NCBI GenBank assembly: GCA_016185255.1
Contig: JACPNY010000066.1
Location: forward strand, 1 to 42,837
DNA from: Pseudomonadota bacterium
Lineage (GTDB): Bacteria; Pseudomonadota; Alphaproteobacteria; UBA9655
Length of the DNA: 42,837 nucleotides
Reading direction: 5' to 3'
Each line of letters opens with the position of its first letter. The first letter of the stretch is position 1. Shown piece by piece: positions 7,070 to 15,904 of the stretch. Below the pieces are notes generated by a model. It saw only the letters and a program-made list of their open reading frames with translations, had not been told where the DNA came from and did no database searches. The translations under genes were made by a program, and so were the position numbers.

Positions 7070-7809
7070 TCGGAGGATTTTTCAATGGCACGCACGTTTT
7101 TATCCACAAAGGCCTCTGTTAAATGATCTGCCGCTTGCGGGGAGAGGAGCAAATGGTCAATGCGGAGCCCAAAGTTATTTTGCCAATCTCCCCTGCGATA
7201 ATCCCACCAGGTATACAGTTCTTTTTGGTGAGGATGGAGGGCGCGCAAAGCATCCGTCAGGCCTAAGTAAACAAGAGATCTAAGACCTTCCCGTTCAGGC
7301 GTGCTGCATAAAATTTTCTCATGCCATTCTTCCGGGTCATAAACGTCTTGATCAGTGGGAGCAATGTTGAAATCTCCTCCCAGCACAAAGGCCTCATCAT
7401 AGGTTAAGAGAGTCTGGGTGTGAGCATAGAGATGCTTTAAAAAAGTAAGCTTATACTGATACTTATCAGTTCCTACAGCGCTTCCATTAGGAACATAGAC
7501 GGAGGCTACACGCATTCCGTTGGTAACGGCTTCAAGGTACCGCGCTTGATCATCCGCAAAACCCGGAATGCCAAGCGTCACATCTTCAAGAGGAAATTTG
7601 GAGAGAATAGCCACCCCATTATAGCTCTTTTGACCCGAGATGGCGATATTATACTGAAGATCTTCGATGGCTTCTCTGGGGAATTGATCATCGGATGTTT
7701 TTGTTTCTTGAAGTAATACGATATCAGGCGCTGTCTCTTTAAGCCACGAGAGAAGAAGAGGGAGCCGCATCCGAATAGAATTGATGTTCCACGTGGCAAT
7801 CGTGAGCAT
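7030..7809 (-). CDS. xthA: Exodeoxyribonuclease III (AP endonuclease)
   Basis: A 259-residue enzyme of the exonuclease/endonuclease/phosphatase fold, acting in base-excision repair by cutting at abasic sites and trimming 3' ends. All family motifs are visible: ATWNINSIR (5-13), the metal-binding Glu in LLQETK (about 32-37), YNGVAILS, GGDFNIAPTDQDVYDP (about 144-159), GLRIDHLLLS and the terminal SDHAPV with the catalytic His. Its 3' end overlaps the transporter. Its start faces the membrane-protein gene across a short AT-rich spacer. Confidence 0.95.
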   Translation of the reverse strand: MLTIATWNINSIRMRLPLLLSWLKETAPDIVLLQETKTSDDQFPREAIEDLQYNIAISGQKSYNGVAILSKFPLEDVTLGIPGFADDQARYLEAVTNGMRVASVYVPNGSAVGTDKYQYKLTFLKHLYAHTQTLLTYDEAFVLGGDFNIAPTDQDVYDPEEWHEKILCSTPEREGLRSLVYLGLTDALRALHPHQKELYTWWDYRRGDWQNNFGLRIDHLLLSPQAADHLTEAFVDKNVRAIEKSSDHAPVVCGINCFM

Positions 7810-7842
7810 AAAGAGAGATCCTTTCTCATCATCTGAAAAAAT

Positions 7843-7857
7843 TTAATTTAATATTAA
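7843..7857. promoter_or_regulatory. TTAA-N7-TTAA motif (CtrA consensus)
   Basis: TTAA at 7843-7846 and 7854-7857, seven bases apart, in the spacer between divergent xthA and the 7915 gene. The surrounding sequence is very AT-rich, so chance occurrence is more likely here. Confidence 0.25.
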
Positions 7858-7914
7858 TAACTTTGTGCATAATATTCTTCTATAAAAATCTTTTTGCCCT
7901 TAAGGGAGGTAAAA

Positions 7915-8748
7915 ATGCATATTCAAATTATGAAAATTTTCACAATGAGTTTCCAGAATGTTTGGAATCATATGTTGGAGTGGTTTAGGGTGGCCTATGC
8001 GCCTCTTGTGATTTTTGTTTTAGGCTTTCTTTTTATGATCTTTACCTATTGGTATGTTGGATTTCCCCTCGATTTTAAATCCGCTATGATGAGTTATGTA
8101 AACAAGGCAGCAGAGCTTCCGACAGACCCCCTCATTCAGCTTGGCAATGGCGTTTATTTTATCACCCATCTCATTTTTGCGATTAGCATTTATATCAACA
8201 ACATCCGCTATGGTGTCCTTCATGAGGGAGGGAAAAGGTGGTGGACCTTGCATCTCAACTGGCGTTTTCTGAAAATGATATTGTACGCACTTTTGCTTGG
8301 TATTTTAGGGGGAGCCTATGTCTTATTTGCCGCTGGCATCATTATAGGTGCGCATTATCTCTTGATGAGTGTGGCTGTAGATGTCCTTTTAGGCACTGTC
8401 TTTTTTATCTATGGACTTTATTTGCTTTTCCGCATCTCTCTCTATGGTGTCTTGATTGCCATTGATAAACCTAACCCTATCAGAACAAGTTGGGTGCTGT
8501 TAAAAGGAAATGTCTTACGGTTGCTGGGACTCTACCTTCTCCTCATCTTGTCTCTTCTTGGGATTACACTCCTTGGTGTTATGGGACTAGGGCTTGTAGG
8601 TATAGCTCTTGATTTGGTAAGCGTAGGGCTTTCCATGATTTTAATTTGTATCTTTGTCTTCTTTATGTTTCAATTTATCTTCTTGGCCGTTCTCGCAAAA
8701 GCCTCAGCTCTTGTTTATCAAATGGTATCAGGCGATAAAGCGCGATAA
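7915..8748 (+). CDS. Polytopic membrane protein, unknown function
   Basis: A 277-residue integral membrane protein with about six hydrophobic segments (roughly residues 30-52, 82-102, 122-180 as two or three spans, and 205-265 as two spans). ATG 7915 is chosen because AGGGAGG lies 6 bases upstream; an upstream TTG would add seven residues without a good site. The repeated long helices and cytosolic-looking N-terminus recall glycerophosphodiester-phosphodiesterase-associated or YciC-like membrane proteins, but I cannot name a family. Its last 31 bases overlap the convergent acyltransferase fusion gene. Confidence 0.7.
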   Translation: MHIQIMKIFTMSFQNVWNHMLEWFRVAYAPLVIFVLGFLFMIFTYWYVGFPLDFKSAMMSYVNKAAELPTDPLIQLGNGVYFITHLIFAISIYINNIRYGVLHEGGKRWWTLHLNWRFLKMILYALLLGILGGAYVLFAAGIIIGAHYLLMSVAVDVLLGTVFFIYGLYLLFRISLYGVLIAIDKPNPIRTSWVLLKGNVLRLLGLYLLLILSLLGITLLGVMGLGLVGIALDLVSVGLSMILICIFVFFMFQFIFLAVLAKASALVYQMVSGDKAR

Positions 8749-11700
8749 TCCACTTTTCCTGACCCTAAAAGGGGAAGGGAAGGTAAAATAATAAGGACTC
8801 TTGGCAATGATAGATCCGAGAGTCCTTCTTGTTTCCAGAAAGAGAGAAGAGTGGTTTTGTCAGCTGTGGGGCAGGTTGTAAATAGAACCAATTGTTCCCC
8901 TTTCTTAAGATCGGCGCGTGTGATCACCCCGTGGGTATATTCTGGCCAAAGACGTCCAACGGCCTCTTCTACAGCTGTGAGAGAGATTGTCTCCCCTCCC
9001 ACTTTTGCAAAGCGTTTGGCGCGACCTTTGAGAGTTACATATCCTTCCTCATCCACCTCCGCAATGTCGCCGGTGTCGTACCAGGGGTCAGAGGTCGAGG
9101 AAGAGGGGTCAGGAAGGTACCCTTGCATTACATTCGGTCCTTTAACCCAAAGGCGACCTCCTTGGTCGATTCCTTCCACGGGGTCTAGACGATGGATAAG
9201 GCCGGGTAGGAATCGCCCCACGGTGCCAGCCTTATAGTGCATCTGTGTGTTGACACAGAGGACAGGGCTCGTTTCTGTGGTGCCATACCCTTCGAAAATA
9301 CGGAGACCGAATTTTTCAAACCACAGGTGTTGGGTATCTGGTTTCAATTTTTCAGCACCTGCGAAAACAAAACGGAGTGTGCGAAAATCATAAGCATGAG
9401 CTGTCCGTCCATAGCCGGACAAAAAGGTGTCTGTTCCAAATAAAATCGTAGCATTTATGTTGTAGATAAGCTCTGGCACCACGCGATAATGGAGAGGAGA
9501 TACATAATGAAAGGTTTTGATCCCAGATAAAAGGGGCAAAATCATCCCCGCCGTCAGCCCAAATGCGTGGAAAAGAGGAAGCACATTCAAGACCTTGTCT
9601 GTTTCGTTAAAATCAACAACGGATGCTAATTGATAGCGGTTGGCTTGAAGGTTGAGATGGCTTAAGGGAACGCCTTTGGGCATGCCTTCTGAGCCTGAGG
9701 TAAATAAAATAACGCAGGGGGCGTCTTCCCTCGTGATGACATTAGAGGACAGATACGCCCTCTCGGGGAACAAACGCCCATACATCCCCCAGAATTTATC
9801 CATGAGGCGAATCTTCTTTATCTCATCCTCAAGATAATGCATCTGAATCTTGTTGTGTTTTAAAAGCTCAACTGCCTCTTGTAGGCGCGCTTTTTCCACA
9901 AATTGACGAGAGGTATATACGTCACGCACCTTTGCAAGGTGACATGTCTCTAAAAGGGCGGCAGATCCGCTCGCATAATTTAAAAGAGCGGGAATGCGTC
10001 CAATGGCTTGCAGCGCCCAAAAACTTATAATCAGACCATGGGTATTGGGAAGCAGTAATCCGACAGAGGCGCCTGGAGTTGTTCTGCGAGTCATTTTTCG
10101 TGAAAAAGTAAAGGCCCTCATCAAAAGCTCTCCATAGGTGAGAGTTTTTCGACTGAAATCCTCTAAAACAGGCAGTCCAGCCCCATAAAGTCTGCGACTT
10201 TCGATGAGAGACGCAAAAAGCGTTTTTTTACAAGGGCTTGTGGTAAATATCATTGTGACCATGAGGTCGTAGAGATGCTCACTTAAGGCCCGCCTGCGTG
10301 CTCTTCCTCCAAGGGTAGGGTTTACGGTAAGGGTTTGAGGAGACAAAAGGGTAATGGTAATTTTAGGAAAAAACTTTCGGGGAAGCTTGCCTTTGAGCAG
10401 AGAGAAAAATGTATACTGGGCTCCTTCAATGCGAAGAGGAAGGATGCGTGCATCTGCCTTTTCCGCAACCATCCCAGGTCCTTCATAAATTTTCATAAGG
10501 CTTCCTGTGAGGGTGACGCGGCCTTCTGGAAAAATCAAGACCTTATGACCCCGTTTGGCTTCTTCAATGACATCTCTGAGGGCATATGGATAAAGAGGAT
10601 CCACAGGATACACTTTGGCAAGGACAAGAAAAGGTTTTACCCACCATTTTTGAGCTGTGAAGCGATTAATGGCGAAAAGAGGCTTTTCTGGCAAAATTGC
10701 TGCAATTAAAAGAGCATCAAGATAGGACGTGTGGTTGGCAATAAGGATTGCCCTTTTTCCTGCTTTTTCATAGTTTTCAAGGCCCTTAACTTGGAGGCGA
10801 AAAAGAATTTTCAAAAGAGTATAAAGATAAGTTTTCAACACATCATCGGGTAAGATGCGAATTACATAAACCGTCATCACCACCTGTCCTAGGGCTGTAA
10901 GCCAAATAAGCATTGGGATGGAGAGCCCAAGACTCAACAAGCAAAATGATCCAAAGCTCGCCAACACCATAAATCCTGCGTTCATGATACTGCTGAGGGC
11001 AATAACTTGAGATAAATGGCTCGGAACCACCTGGGCTTGGATAAAAGTGTAGAGGGGCACGACAAAAAGTCCCCCGAGAAAGGAAAGGCTGAAAATATCT
11101 GCTGTAAGCCTGAGCCCTTGAAAGGACACTAAAAAGGAAATGAGATCTGTTGGAGTTTCTGCAAAGGCGACATGAAAGGTTGAGATATCAAACAAAAAAG
11201 GCACCATAAGAAGGGCCAGAAGCGGCGTGTGTTTTGTTGTAATTTCTCCCTTAAAAACCCAGGCGCACAGAATAGATCCGGCCCCAATGCCAAGGGTAAA
11301 GAGGAGGAGGAGAAAAATAAAAACACTCTCTTCCACCCTCAGAATTTCCTTTGCAAAGGGGGGCAGTTGCGCCAGTAGGACAGCGCCTACCAACCAAAAC
11401 CAAGCAATGGCTATAATGGCCTTAAAAATTCGGGGATCTTTTCGGGTGAAACGATAGAGGTGCTTTATCTCGCCACTCCAGGAGAGGCGAATTTTAAGAC
11501 GTGAAGACCGCTGAGACATGGCGGGAATTTGCCAACTCATCAAGAAACCGCATAAGGCCACGATAAACAATTGGGAACTTAAAACCGTGAGGGAGATCCC
11601 GCAGTGAATCATTAAGGCTCCCGTAAGCGTCCCTCCCATAATTGCCAGAAAAGTGCCGGCTTCGATATAGCCGTTTCCCTTCAAAAGAGTTTCTGGCGTA

Positions 11701-12110
11701 AGAATACTGGGGAGAAGACTATATTTGGCGGGGCCAAAAAAAGCGGAGTGGGTTCCCATGCAAAAAAGGGCCGCTAAAAGAAAATAAGGATTTTGATGAA
11801 TAAATCCGTAAGCGCTGAGGCTTACAATAAGAATCTCGGCTCCTTTGACCATGCGAATAATTTTGGTCTTGTCGAAACGGTCGGCGAGCTGTCCTGCAAG
11901 AGGGGAAAATAGAAAAAAAGGCAACATAAAAAGCCCAAAGGCTGCTGACACAAATAAAGATTTTGTTGTCTCTGAATAGGTTGCCAGATGATAGGTGATA
12001 AGGGTTACAAAAGCTGTTCTAAAAAAATTATCATTAAACGCCCCCAGAAACTGCGTTCCAAAAAGTGCCCAGAAGGGTTTGTTTTTTGTGAGAGGGGTCA
12101 TCGAGCTCAT
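8718..12110 (-). CDS. aas: LplT-PlsC-acyl-CoA/ACP ligase fusion (Aas-type phospholipid repair protein)
   Basis: A 1130-residue three-domain fusion. Residues about 1-420 are an MFS-type lysophospholipid flippase like LplT, beginning FWALFGTQFLGAFNDNFFR. Residues about 440-610 are a PlsC acyltransferase with NHTSYLD (His460, Asp465: HX4D) and FPEG (527-530). Residues about 640-1130 are an AMP-binding acyl ligase with the loop ILFTSGSEGMPKG (about 801-813), GYGTTETSP and YDTGD. The expected role is to flip lysophospholipid inward and re-acylate it with an activated fatty acid, recycling damaged or scavenged membrane lipid. In E. coli LplT and Aas are separate proteins; the fused form is known in alphaproteobacteria. 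All motif residues are intact. Confidence 0.9.
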   Translation of the reverse strand: MSSMTPLTKNKPFWALFGTQFLGAFNDNFFRTAFVTLITYHLATYSETTKSLFVSAAFGLFMLPFFLFSPLAGQLADRFDKTKIIRMVKGAEILIVSLSAYGFIHQNPYFLLAALFCMGTHSAFFGPAKYSLLPSILTPETLLKGNGYIEAGTFLAIMGGTLTGALMIHCGISLTVLSSQLFIVALCGFLMSWQIPAMSQRSSRLKIRLSWSGEIKHLYRFTRKDPRIFKAIIAIAWFWLVGAVLLAQLPPFAKEILRVEESVFIFLLLLFTLGIGAGSILCAWVFKGEITTKHTPLLALLMVPFLFDISTFHVAFAETPTDLISFLVSFQGLRLTADIFSLSFLGGLFVVPLYTFIQAQVVPSHLSQVIALSSIMNAGFMVLASFGSFCLLSLGLSIPMLIWLTALGQVVMTVYVIRILPDDVLKTYLYTLLKILFRLQVKGLENYEKAGKRAILIANHTSYLDALLIAAILPEKPLFAINRFTAQKWWVKPFLVLAKVYPVDPLYPYALRDVIEEAKRGHKVLIFPEGRVTLTGSLMKIYEGPGMVAEKADARILPLRIEGAQYTFFSLLKGKLPRKFFPKITITLLSPQTLTVNPTLGGRARRRALSEHLYDLMVTMIFTTSPCKKTLFASLIESRRLYGAGLPVLEDFSRKTLTYGELLMRAFTFSRKMTRRTTPGASVGLLLPNTHGLIISFWALQAIGRIPALLNYASGSAALLETCHLAKVRDVYTSRQFVEKARLQEAVELLKHNKIQMHYLEDEIKKIRLMDKFWGMYGRLFPERAYLSSNVITREDAPCVILFTSGSEGMPKGVPLSHLNLQANRYQLASVVDFNETDKVLNVLPLFHAFGLTAGMILPLLSGIKTFHYVSPLHYRVVPELIYNINATILFGTDTFLSGYGRTAHAYDFRTLRFVFAGAEKLKPDTQHLWFEKFGLRIFEGYGTTETSPVLCVNTQMHYKAGTVGRFLPGLIHRLDPVEGIDQGGRLWVKGPNVMQGYLPDPSSSTSDPWYDTGDIAEVDEEGYVTLKGRAKRFAKVGGETISLTAVEEAVGRLWPEYTHGVITRADLKKGEQLVLFTTCPTADKTTLLSFWKQEGLSDLSLPRVLIILPSLPLLGSGKVDYRALSPDTI

Positions 12111-12157
12111 GATTATGAATTTTTCAGATATCCTACAGTAAACGAGTGAACGGTCAA

Positions 12158-12235
12158 ATGGCCAATTGGAAAATTTGACGTTCTTTAAAAAGAGAGTAGA
12201 GTGATAAATATAAAATCACAGAGATGCGCCTGGAA
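12158..12235 (+). repeat. 78-bp direct repeat with promoter (copy A)
   Basis: This 78-bp stretch is repeated at 13732-13809 in the same orientation, with eight differences and no gap. It holds TTGACG (12175-12180), a 16-base spacer and TAGAGT (12197-12202); both boxes are kept in the other copy. Copy A probably drives the exported-protein gene at 12294. Confidence 0.8.
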
Positions 12236-12293
12236 CACAGCAGAAAGACTAAGAGTCATTACGCTTTATAGGATTGTAAAAGGAGGCGAATTT

Positions 12294-12965
12294 ATGAAGA
12301 GTCTTTTTTATTTGATCTTGATAACTTTCTATATAGCTGCCGCGAGCCAGACTTCATATGGAGTGTACTTAGAATATGAGGATGACGTAAAGGGGAGAGT
12401 GATTCGTGTGGATTTTAGGGATTTAGATGACGTTTATTCAAATCCTAAGGACGCTCAAAGAGAGGGTGGTAGGCGGATTGCAAAAATGCTCGCCAAAGAA
12501 GCTTTGAGTTTTACAGAAAAAACAACAATAAGAACAAGTTCGCGCGGTATGTTTACTTACACCTCACGCGAAAAAGACTTTTTTACATCATCCAGAGCCC
12601 ACACATTTATAGAATGGATAGAAAGTTGCGCAGAACTTGGGAAACTAGAATTTTTAGGCGTGGATGACGATTATCAAGTTGCTTCTGTAACACAAGCGTT
12701 TTTGCGGCTCATAGATCATCACAAATCGACTCTCGAAGAGGATTTTATCTTAGTAGAGGCTAAAGACTTCTTGGCTGAAGATAAAAGTGCGTGGCCTCTT
12801 GAACGAATGGATTCTTCAGTGTCGCTTAAAACTGATTTGATTCCAAAGTTCAGAAAGGTTTTAATAAGGTGTACGGGCAAACGAGTGGAATCAGTTAAGG
12901 AAGGGATATGTGGCCTTTTTCGCATCAATGAATCTTTGATGAAGAATTTTGTTATTGAGGAGTGA
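12294..12965 (+). CDS. Exported protein, unknown function
   Basis: A 223-residue protein with a Sec signal peptide (KSLFYLILITFYIAAASQTSYG). The mature part is mixed, charged and has two cysteines; no domain is recognised. ATG 12294 is preferred because AGGAGG lies 8 bases upstream and the signal peptide starts there; the longer upstream reading has no signal sequence. It follows promoter copy A of the 78-bp repeat. In a host-associated bacterium it could be an effector or periplasmic factor, but nothing in the sequence shows this. Confidence 0.7.
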   Translation: MKSLFYLILITFYIAAASQTSYGVYLEYEDDVKGRVIRVDFRDLDDVYSNPKDAQREGGRRIAKMLAKEALSFTEKTTIRTSSRGMFTYTSREKDFFTSSRAHTFIEWIESCAELGKLEFLGVDDDYQVASVTQAFLRLIDHHKSTLEEDFILVEAKDFLAEDKSAWPLERMDSSVSLKTDLIPKFRKVLIRCTGKRVESVKEGICGLFRINESLMKNFVIEE

Positions 12966-13290
12966 GGGGGTATCTATAGTACTGTTATGCTAAACTTAGT
13001 GTTACAGGAGGACGCTAGAAAGAGTGTGAGTGTTCGTCTGAACAGTCAGTTTTGTGAGTCTCGTTGTAATTAGTAATTGTCTACTGTCTCTATGCAAAGG
13101 TCCAAGACGCTTTCTGTTTCACCAAAAGGCAAGGAATCATTTTTTCTTTCCTTATGGATAAATATATGCTTTTAAAGAATCGATAGGGATCTATTAGGAT
13201 ATGATGCATTCTCTCATTTCGTAATCCCAAATTAAAGAGAATTTTGTCATAAGTATTATTTAAATTGTTATTTATAGAAAGGTCTTTTTG
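12966..13290. other. 325-bp intergenic stretch, nothing identified
   Basis: AT-rich sequence with stops in all frames. It includes an AGGAGG at 13005-13010 with no gene behind it, which may be the remains of one. No clear hairpin, tRNA or repeat is seen. Confidence 0.4.
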
Positions 13291-13687
13291 ATGTACAAAA
13301 AGTTTTTATTTTCTTTAGGTATTGTTTTTTGTTCTTATGCTTCTCATATGTCGCCATCTCATGCGATGGAAGCTGAAAACTTTCCTGATATTTCTCATAT
13401 GTCGCCGCCTGTTACGATAAGGAAAACTCATGAAGAAGATAATAAGGGGCTTGTTCACAGAGCAGCGAGTTGGCGGAGTCAAGACTCGTCGAGCTCAGAA
13501 GAATCTTCTGCAGACAAGGCGGATTCTGCAATCTGTGATCAATATTTAGTTATTATACGGAAAGCATGATCGGGCTTTGAATGCACGTGTGTCACCACTT
13601 GATTTAGCCGTAACAATCGAGAACTTCATAAACTATGGAGATAACGCAGACACGTCCTCAAGTGGATTCACAGAAGATTCTGATTGA
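13291..13687 (+). pseudogene. Exported protein gene broken by a frameshift
   Basis: ATG 13291 opens a protein with a signal peptide (YKKFLFSLGIVFCSYASH) and a SHMSP motif that occurs twice (about 19-23 and 35-39). A Ser/Glu-rich segment follows, and the frame stops at 13567-13569. In the +1 frame, reading continues without a stop through YGKHDRALNARVSPLDLAV and ends in GFTEDSD at 13687. Composition is continuous across the join. The simplest reading is a single-base frameshift near 13535-13560 in a gene of about 132 codons. Function unknown. A sequencing error or an alternative short protein of 92 residues cannot be excluded. Confidence 0.6.
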
Positions 13688-13731
13688 GGCTTCAAGGCTG
13701 ACATAAGAGGTTAAAAATATCACACGCGCAT

Positions 13732-13809
13732 ATGGCCAATCGGAAAATTTGACGTTCTTTAAAAAGAGCGTACAGTGATAAATGTAAAATCAAAGACGTG
13801 TGCCTGGAA
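13732..13809 (+). repeat. 78-bp direct repeat with promoter (copy B)
   Basis: This is the second copy of the 12158-12235 sequence. Its promoter boxes are TTGACG (13749-13754), a 16-base spacer and TACAGT (13771-13776). No intact gene follows directly; the portal remnant starts about 210 bases downstream, so this may be an orphaned promoter or now read into the phage genes. Confidence 0.8.
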
Positions 13810-13815
13810 TAGGGT

Positions 13816-13895
13816 TGTCATCCCGAACTTGTTTCGGGATCTTGTTGTTACTAAGATCCTAAAATGGCCCCAGATCAAACTTCGGGCTGAAGACT
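13816..13895. repeat. Degraded palindromic repeat, TGTCATCC-GAACTTGTTTC family
   Basis: TGTCATCCCGAACTTGTTTC begins the element, and CGGGCTGAAGACTCAG near its end is a damaged partner arm. A better-kept relative lies at 23321-23412 inside the tail-protein gene. Confidence 0.55.
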
Positions 13896-14059
13896 CAGAA
13901 TAGCAATCTATAAGGCATAAGAAACCAGTGTGTTAGGTTAAAGCGCGGTATTTAACTCTATCCAGTCTGGGTTAACAGATTCAATCTGATTGATCTTCCA
14001 TTCTCTATGCCAATTTTTGAGAAGAAGGGTATCAGAAAAATATCGTTGTCTATCGGTGC

Positions 14060-15070
14060 GTGTCCTTGATTTCACGAGGAGTTGCCAGCGTTCCCTGGCA
14101 GCTTTATAAGGGAGATGCACGCCTTTCTGACCATCCCCTTCTCTCTCTTCTTCACAATCCCAATCCCCATCAAGGGATATCACGGTTTATGGAAGCGCTG
14201 ACGTCCTACCTTCTGCTGGCGGGAAATGTTTATGTGGAAGCTGTGATGTCGGAGGAGGAGCCACTTGAGCTTTATCTTTTAAGACCGGATCGTGTGCGCG
14301 TTATTCCGGGAGCATCCGGCGTTCCTGAAGCCTATGAGTATACTCTGGGAGGGCGTGCCGTGCGCATTTCTGTGGATCCTTTCGATGGAAAATCACGTGT
14401 GCGCCATATTCGTACTTTCCATCCCCTTCATGATTGGTATGGGATGAGCCCCATTGAGGCAGCAGCACACGCTATCGATCAGCATAATGCAGTGGCGGGG
14501 CACAATCTCTCTCTGCTGCAAAATGGAGGACGTCCCTCGGGCGCCCTTCAGGTCAACTCTGGAGAGGGAGATATTTTATCAGAAGAGCAGCGCGCTCGTT
14601 TACGGCAAGAGTTAAAGGATGCTTATGAGGGATCCCGTAATGCGGGGCGTGTTCTGGTGTTAGAGGGGAATTTTGAGTGGAAGGAAATGGGTCTTTCTCC
14701 AAAAGATTTGGATTTTATTGAAGGAAAAAACCTTTCAGCGCGAGAGATTGCCCAAGTGTATGGGGTGCCCTCTATGTTAGTAGGGGTTCCGGGGGAGTCT
14801 ACTTTTTCCAATTATAAAGAAGCCCGCTATCATTTATGGGAGGATACGATTCTTCCTCATTTAGAAATGATTAAAGGAGAGCTGAATCAGTGGCTTGTTC
14901 CATTTTTTGGGACAAACCTTTTGCTTGACTATGATACGGAATCGATTCCAGCCCTTGCTCCCAAGCGAGAAGCTTTATGGGGAAAAATTGAACAAGCGTC
15001 TTTTTTAACGGTCAATGAAAAAAGGGAGCTTGTGGGGTATCCACCGCTCCCTGAAGGAAATAGTTTTTAG
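14060..15070 (+). pseudogene. HK97/GTA portal protein, N-terminally decayed
   Basis: The remaining 336 codons match the HK97-family portal, the dodecameric ring through which DNA enters the head (GTA gene g3 equivalent). Recognisable stretches are GVASVPWQLYKGD, LLHNPNP, AGNVYVEAV, the RPDRVRV block, YGMSPIEAAAHAI, and SAREIAQVYGVPSMLVG (about 230-246). The family usually has about 390-400 residues. In the same frame upstream of GTG 14060 the expected conserved sequence EEGYQKNIVVYRCV is readable from 14021, but a TGA stop at 14018-14020 precedes it. Just before that, YANF-like codons continue the homology. So the N-terminal roughly 60 residues have been lost to a stop and further damage. A shortened product from GTG 14060 is possible, but no ribosome site supports it. 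No terminase gene precedes it. Confidence 0.75.
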
Positions 15071-15075
15071 TAGTT

Positions 15076-15114
15076 AGTGATCAGTAATCAGAAAGAATCT
15101 GATTACTGATCACT
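15076..15114. terminator. Perfect 16-bp hairpin between convergent genes
   Basis: AGTGATCAGTAATCAG (15076-15091) is followed by a 7-nt loop and its exact complement (15099-15114). It lies between the portal gene and the convergent Cys-rich gene, a place that suits a bidirectional terminator, though no strong T-tract follows. Confidence 0.5.
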
Positions 15115-15123
15115 ATTCACTGC

Positions 15124-15417
15124 TTACCAGCAGCCACAGAGGGATGGACCCGCACGTCCACCACAGCACATGCCACCATCAAACAATCCTCTGATTGCTG
15201 GGCAACATACTGGAGTGCATGGGCATTCCATTGGGCATGGGCATGGAGCAGCGCAAGGAGCAGCACAAGGTGCAGCTACCGCTCCAGCCATTGGGCAAGG
15301 ACCAGGTCCCATGTAATATTGAATGCTTTGCTGATTCTCTAATGTGAGAGCAGCATTTGCACCGGTAAGTCCCATTGTCATTACTGCCAAAAAGGACAGA
15401 AGAGTTAATTTTTTCAT
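15124..15417 (-). CDS. Exported Cys/Pro-rich protein (paralogue of 15634)
   Basis: A 97-residue protein with a Sec signal peptide (MKKLTLLSFLAVMTMGLTGANA) and a mature chain holding 13 cysteines, mostly as CP or CAAPC units. It ends in CPMECPC, CCP, RGLFDGG and CCGG blocks. These last blocks also occur in the 71-residue protein at 15634, and the upstream regions are alike as well, so the two arose by duplication. Repeated Cys-Pro units suggest metal binding or disulfide-linked surface material; neither is proved. ATG 15417 has GGAGAA upstream. It lies antisense between the portal and protease genes. Confidence 0.75.
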   Translation of the reverse strand: MKKLTLLSFLAVMTMGLTGANAALTLENQQSIQYYMGPGPCPMAGAVAAPCAAPCAAPCPCPMECPCTPVCCPAIRGLFDGGMCCGGRAGPSLCGCW

Positions 15418-15473
15418 CGTATTCTCCTTTGTTTATATGTTGTTTGTTTCTTATTCTTATTATTATTGGACTC

Positions 15474-15506
15474 AGTATATCCAGCAATTCATAATATTTT
15501 ATTAAG
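15474..15506 (-). promoter_or_regulatory. Conserved upstream region of Cys-rich gene (copy 1)
   Basis: It shares TATACT (-10-like, complement at 15474-15479) and CATAATATTTTATTAAG (15490-15506) with the region upstream of the 15634 paralogue (15905-15937), at the same distance from the start codon (56-57 bases). This conserved spacing marks a promoter that was duplicated with the gene. Confidence 0.55.
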
Positions 15507-15567
15507 ATCGCACGATTTTTTTTCAGGAGAATATTTCTTTAGAAGAATCAGATAGTTATGATAAAAC

Positions 15568-15617
15568 CGTCGTTGCGAATCTACTCTCTAGACGAGAAGG
15601 AAGGTGTCGCAACGGCG
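15568..15617. repeat. Hairpin related to the CGTCATTGCGAGG repeats
   Basis: CGTCGTTGCGA and TCGCAACGGCG (one G-U pair) close a 28-nt interior. T7 follows on the + strand. It may be a worn or short copy of the CGTCATTGCGAGG family, or a terminator at the 3' end of the minus-strand Cys-rich gene. Confidence 0.4.
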
Positions 15618-15633
15618 ATTTTTTTGATCATTC

Positions 15634-15849
15634 TTAGTATCCGCAACCACAGGAAGGAACAGCAGGTCCCCCACAGCATGCGCCACCATCAAACAATCCT
15701 CTGTTTGCTGGGCAACATGTAGGTTGACAAGGACATTCCATGGGACATGGACATCCAACTGCAGGAGCACCACAACCACAGTCAGCTTTTGCTCCGGTGA
15801 TTCCGAGTGCTGCTATTCCTAAGAAAGCTAGAAGAGTTAATTTTTTCAT
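15634..15849 (-). CDS. Exported Cys-rich protein (paralogue of 15124)
   Basis: A 71-residue protein. Signal peptide MKKLTLLAFLGIAALG through AKA is followed by a 49-residue mature part with 12 cysteines in CGC, CPCPMECPC, CCPANRGLFDGG and CCGG units. ATG 15849 is chosen since the signal peptide starts there and CGGAGAA precedes it; the reading from 15915 adds an unlikely lead. It shares the C-terminal blocks, signal sequence and upstream promoter region with the 15124 gene, but lacks the CAAPC repeats. It is one of a set of antisense exported genes inside the phage cluster. Confidence 0.75.
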   Translation of the reverse strand: MKKLTLLAFLGIAALGITGAKADCGCGAPAVGCPCPMECPCQPTCCPANRGLFDGGACCGGPAVPSCGCGY

Positions 15850-15904
15850 CGTTTTTCTCCGTTGTTTGCAAGTTATTATTGTTTTTCTTGTTATTATTGA
15901 TTTT

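Noticed and set aside
8851..11457. Several open frames on the + strand across this stretch
   Set aside because: They lie opposite the intact 1130-residue acyltransferase fusion, whose motifs fix the coding strand; they lack ribosome sites and recognisable sequence.
12158..13809. The 78-bp direct repeats as prophage attachment sites
   Set aside because: They do not flank the phage genes, no integrase is present and they carry promoter boxes kept in both copies; a duplicated promoter explains them better.
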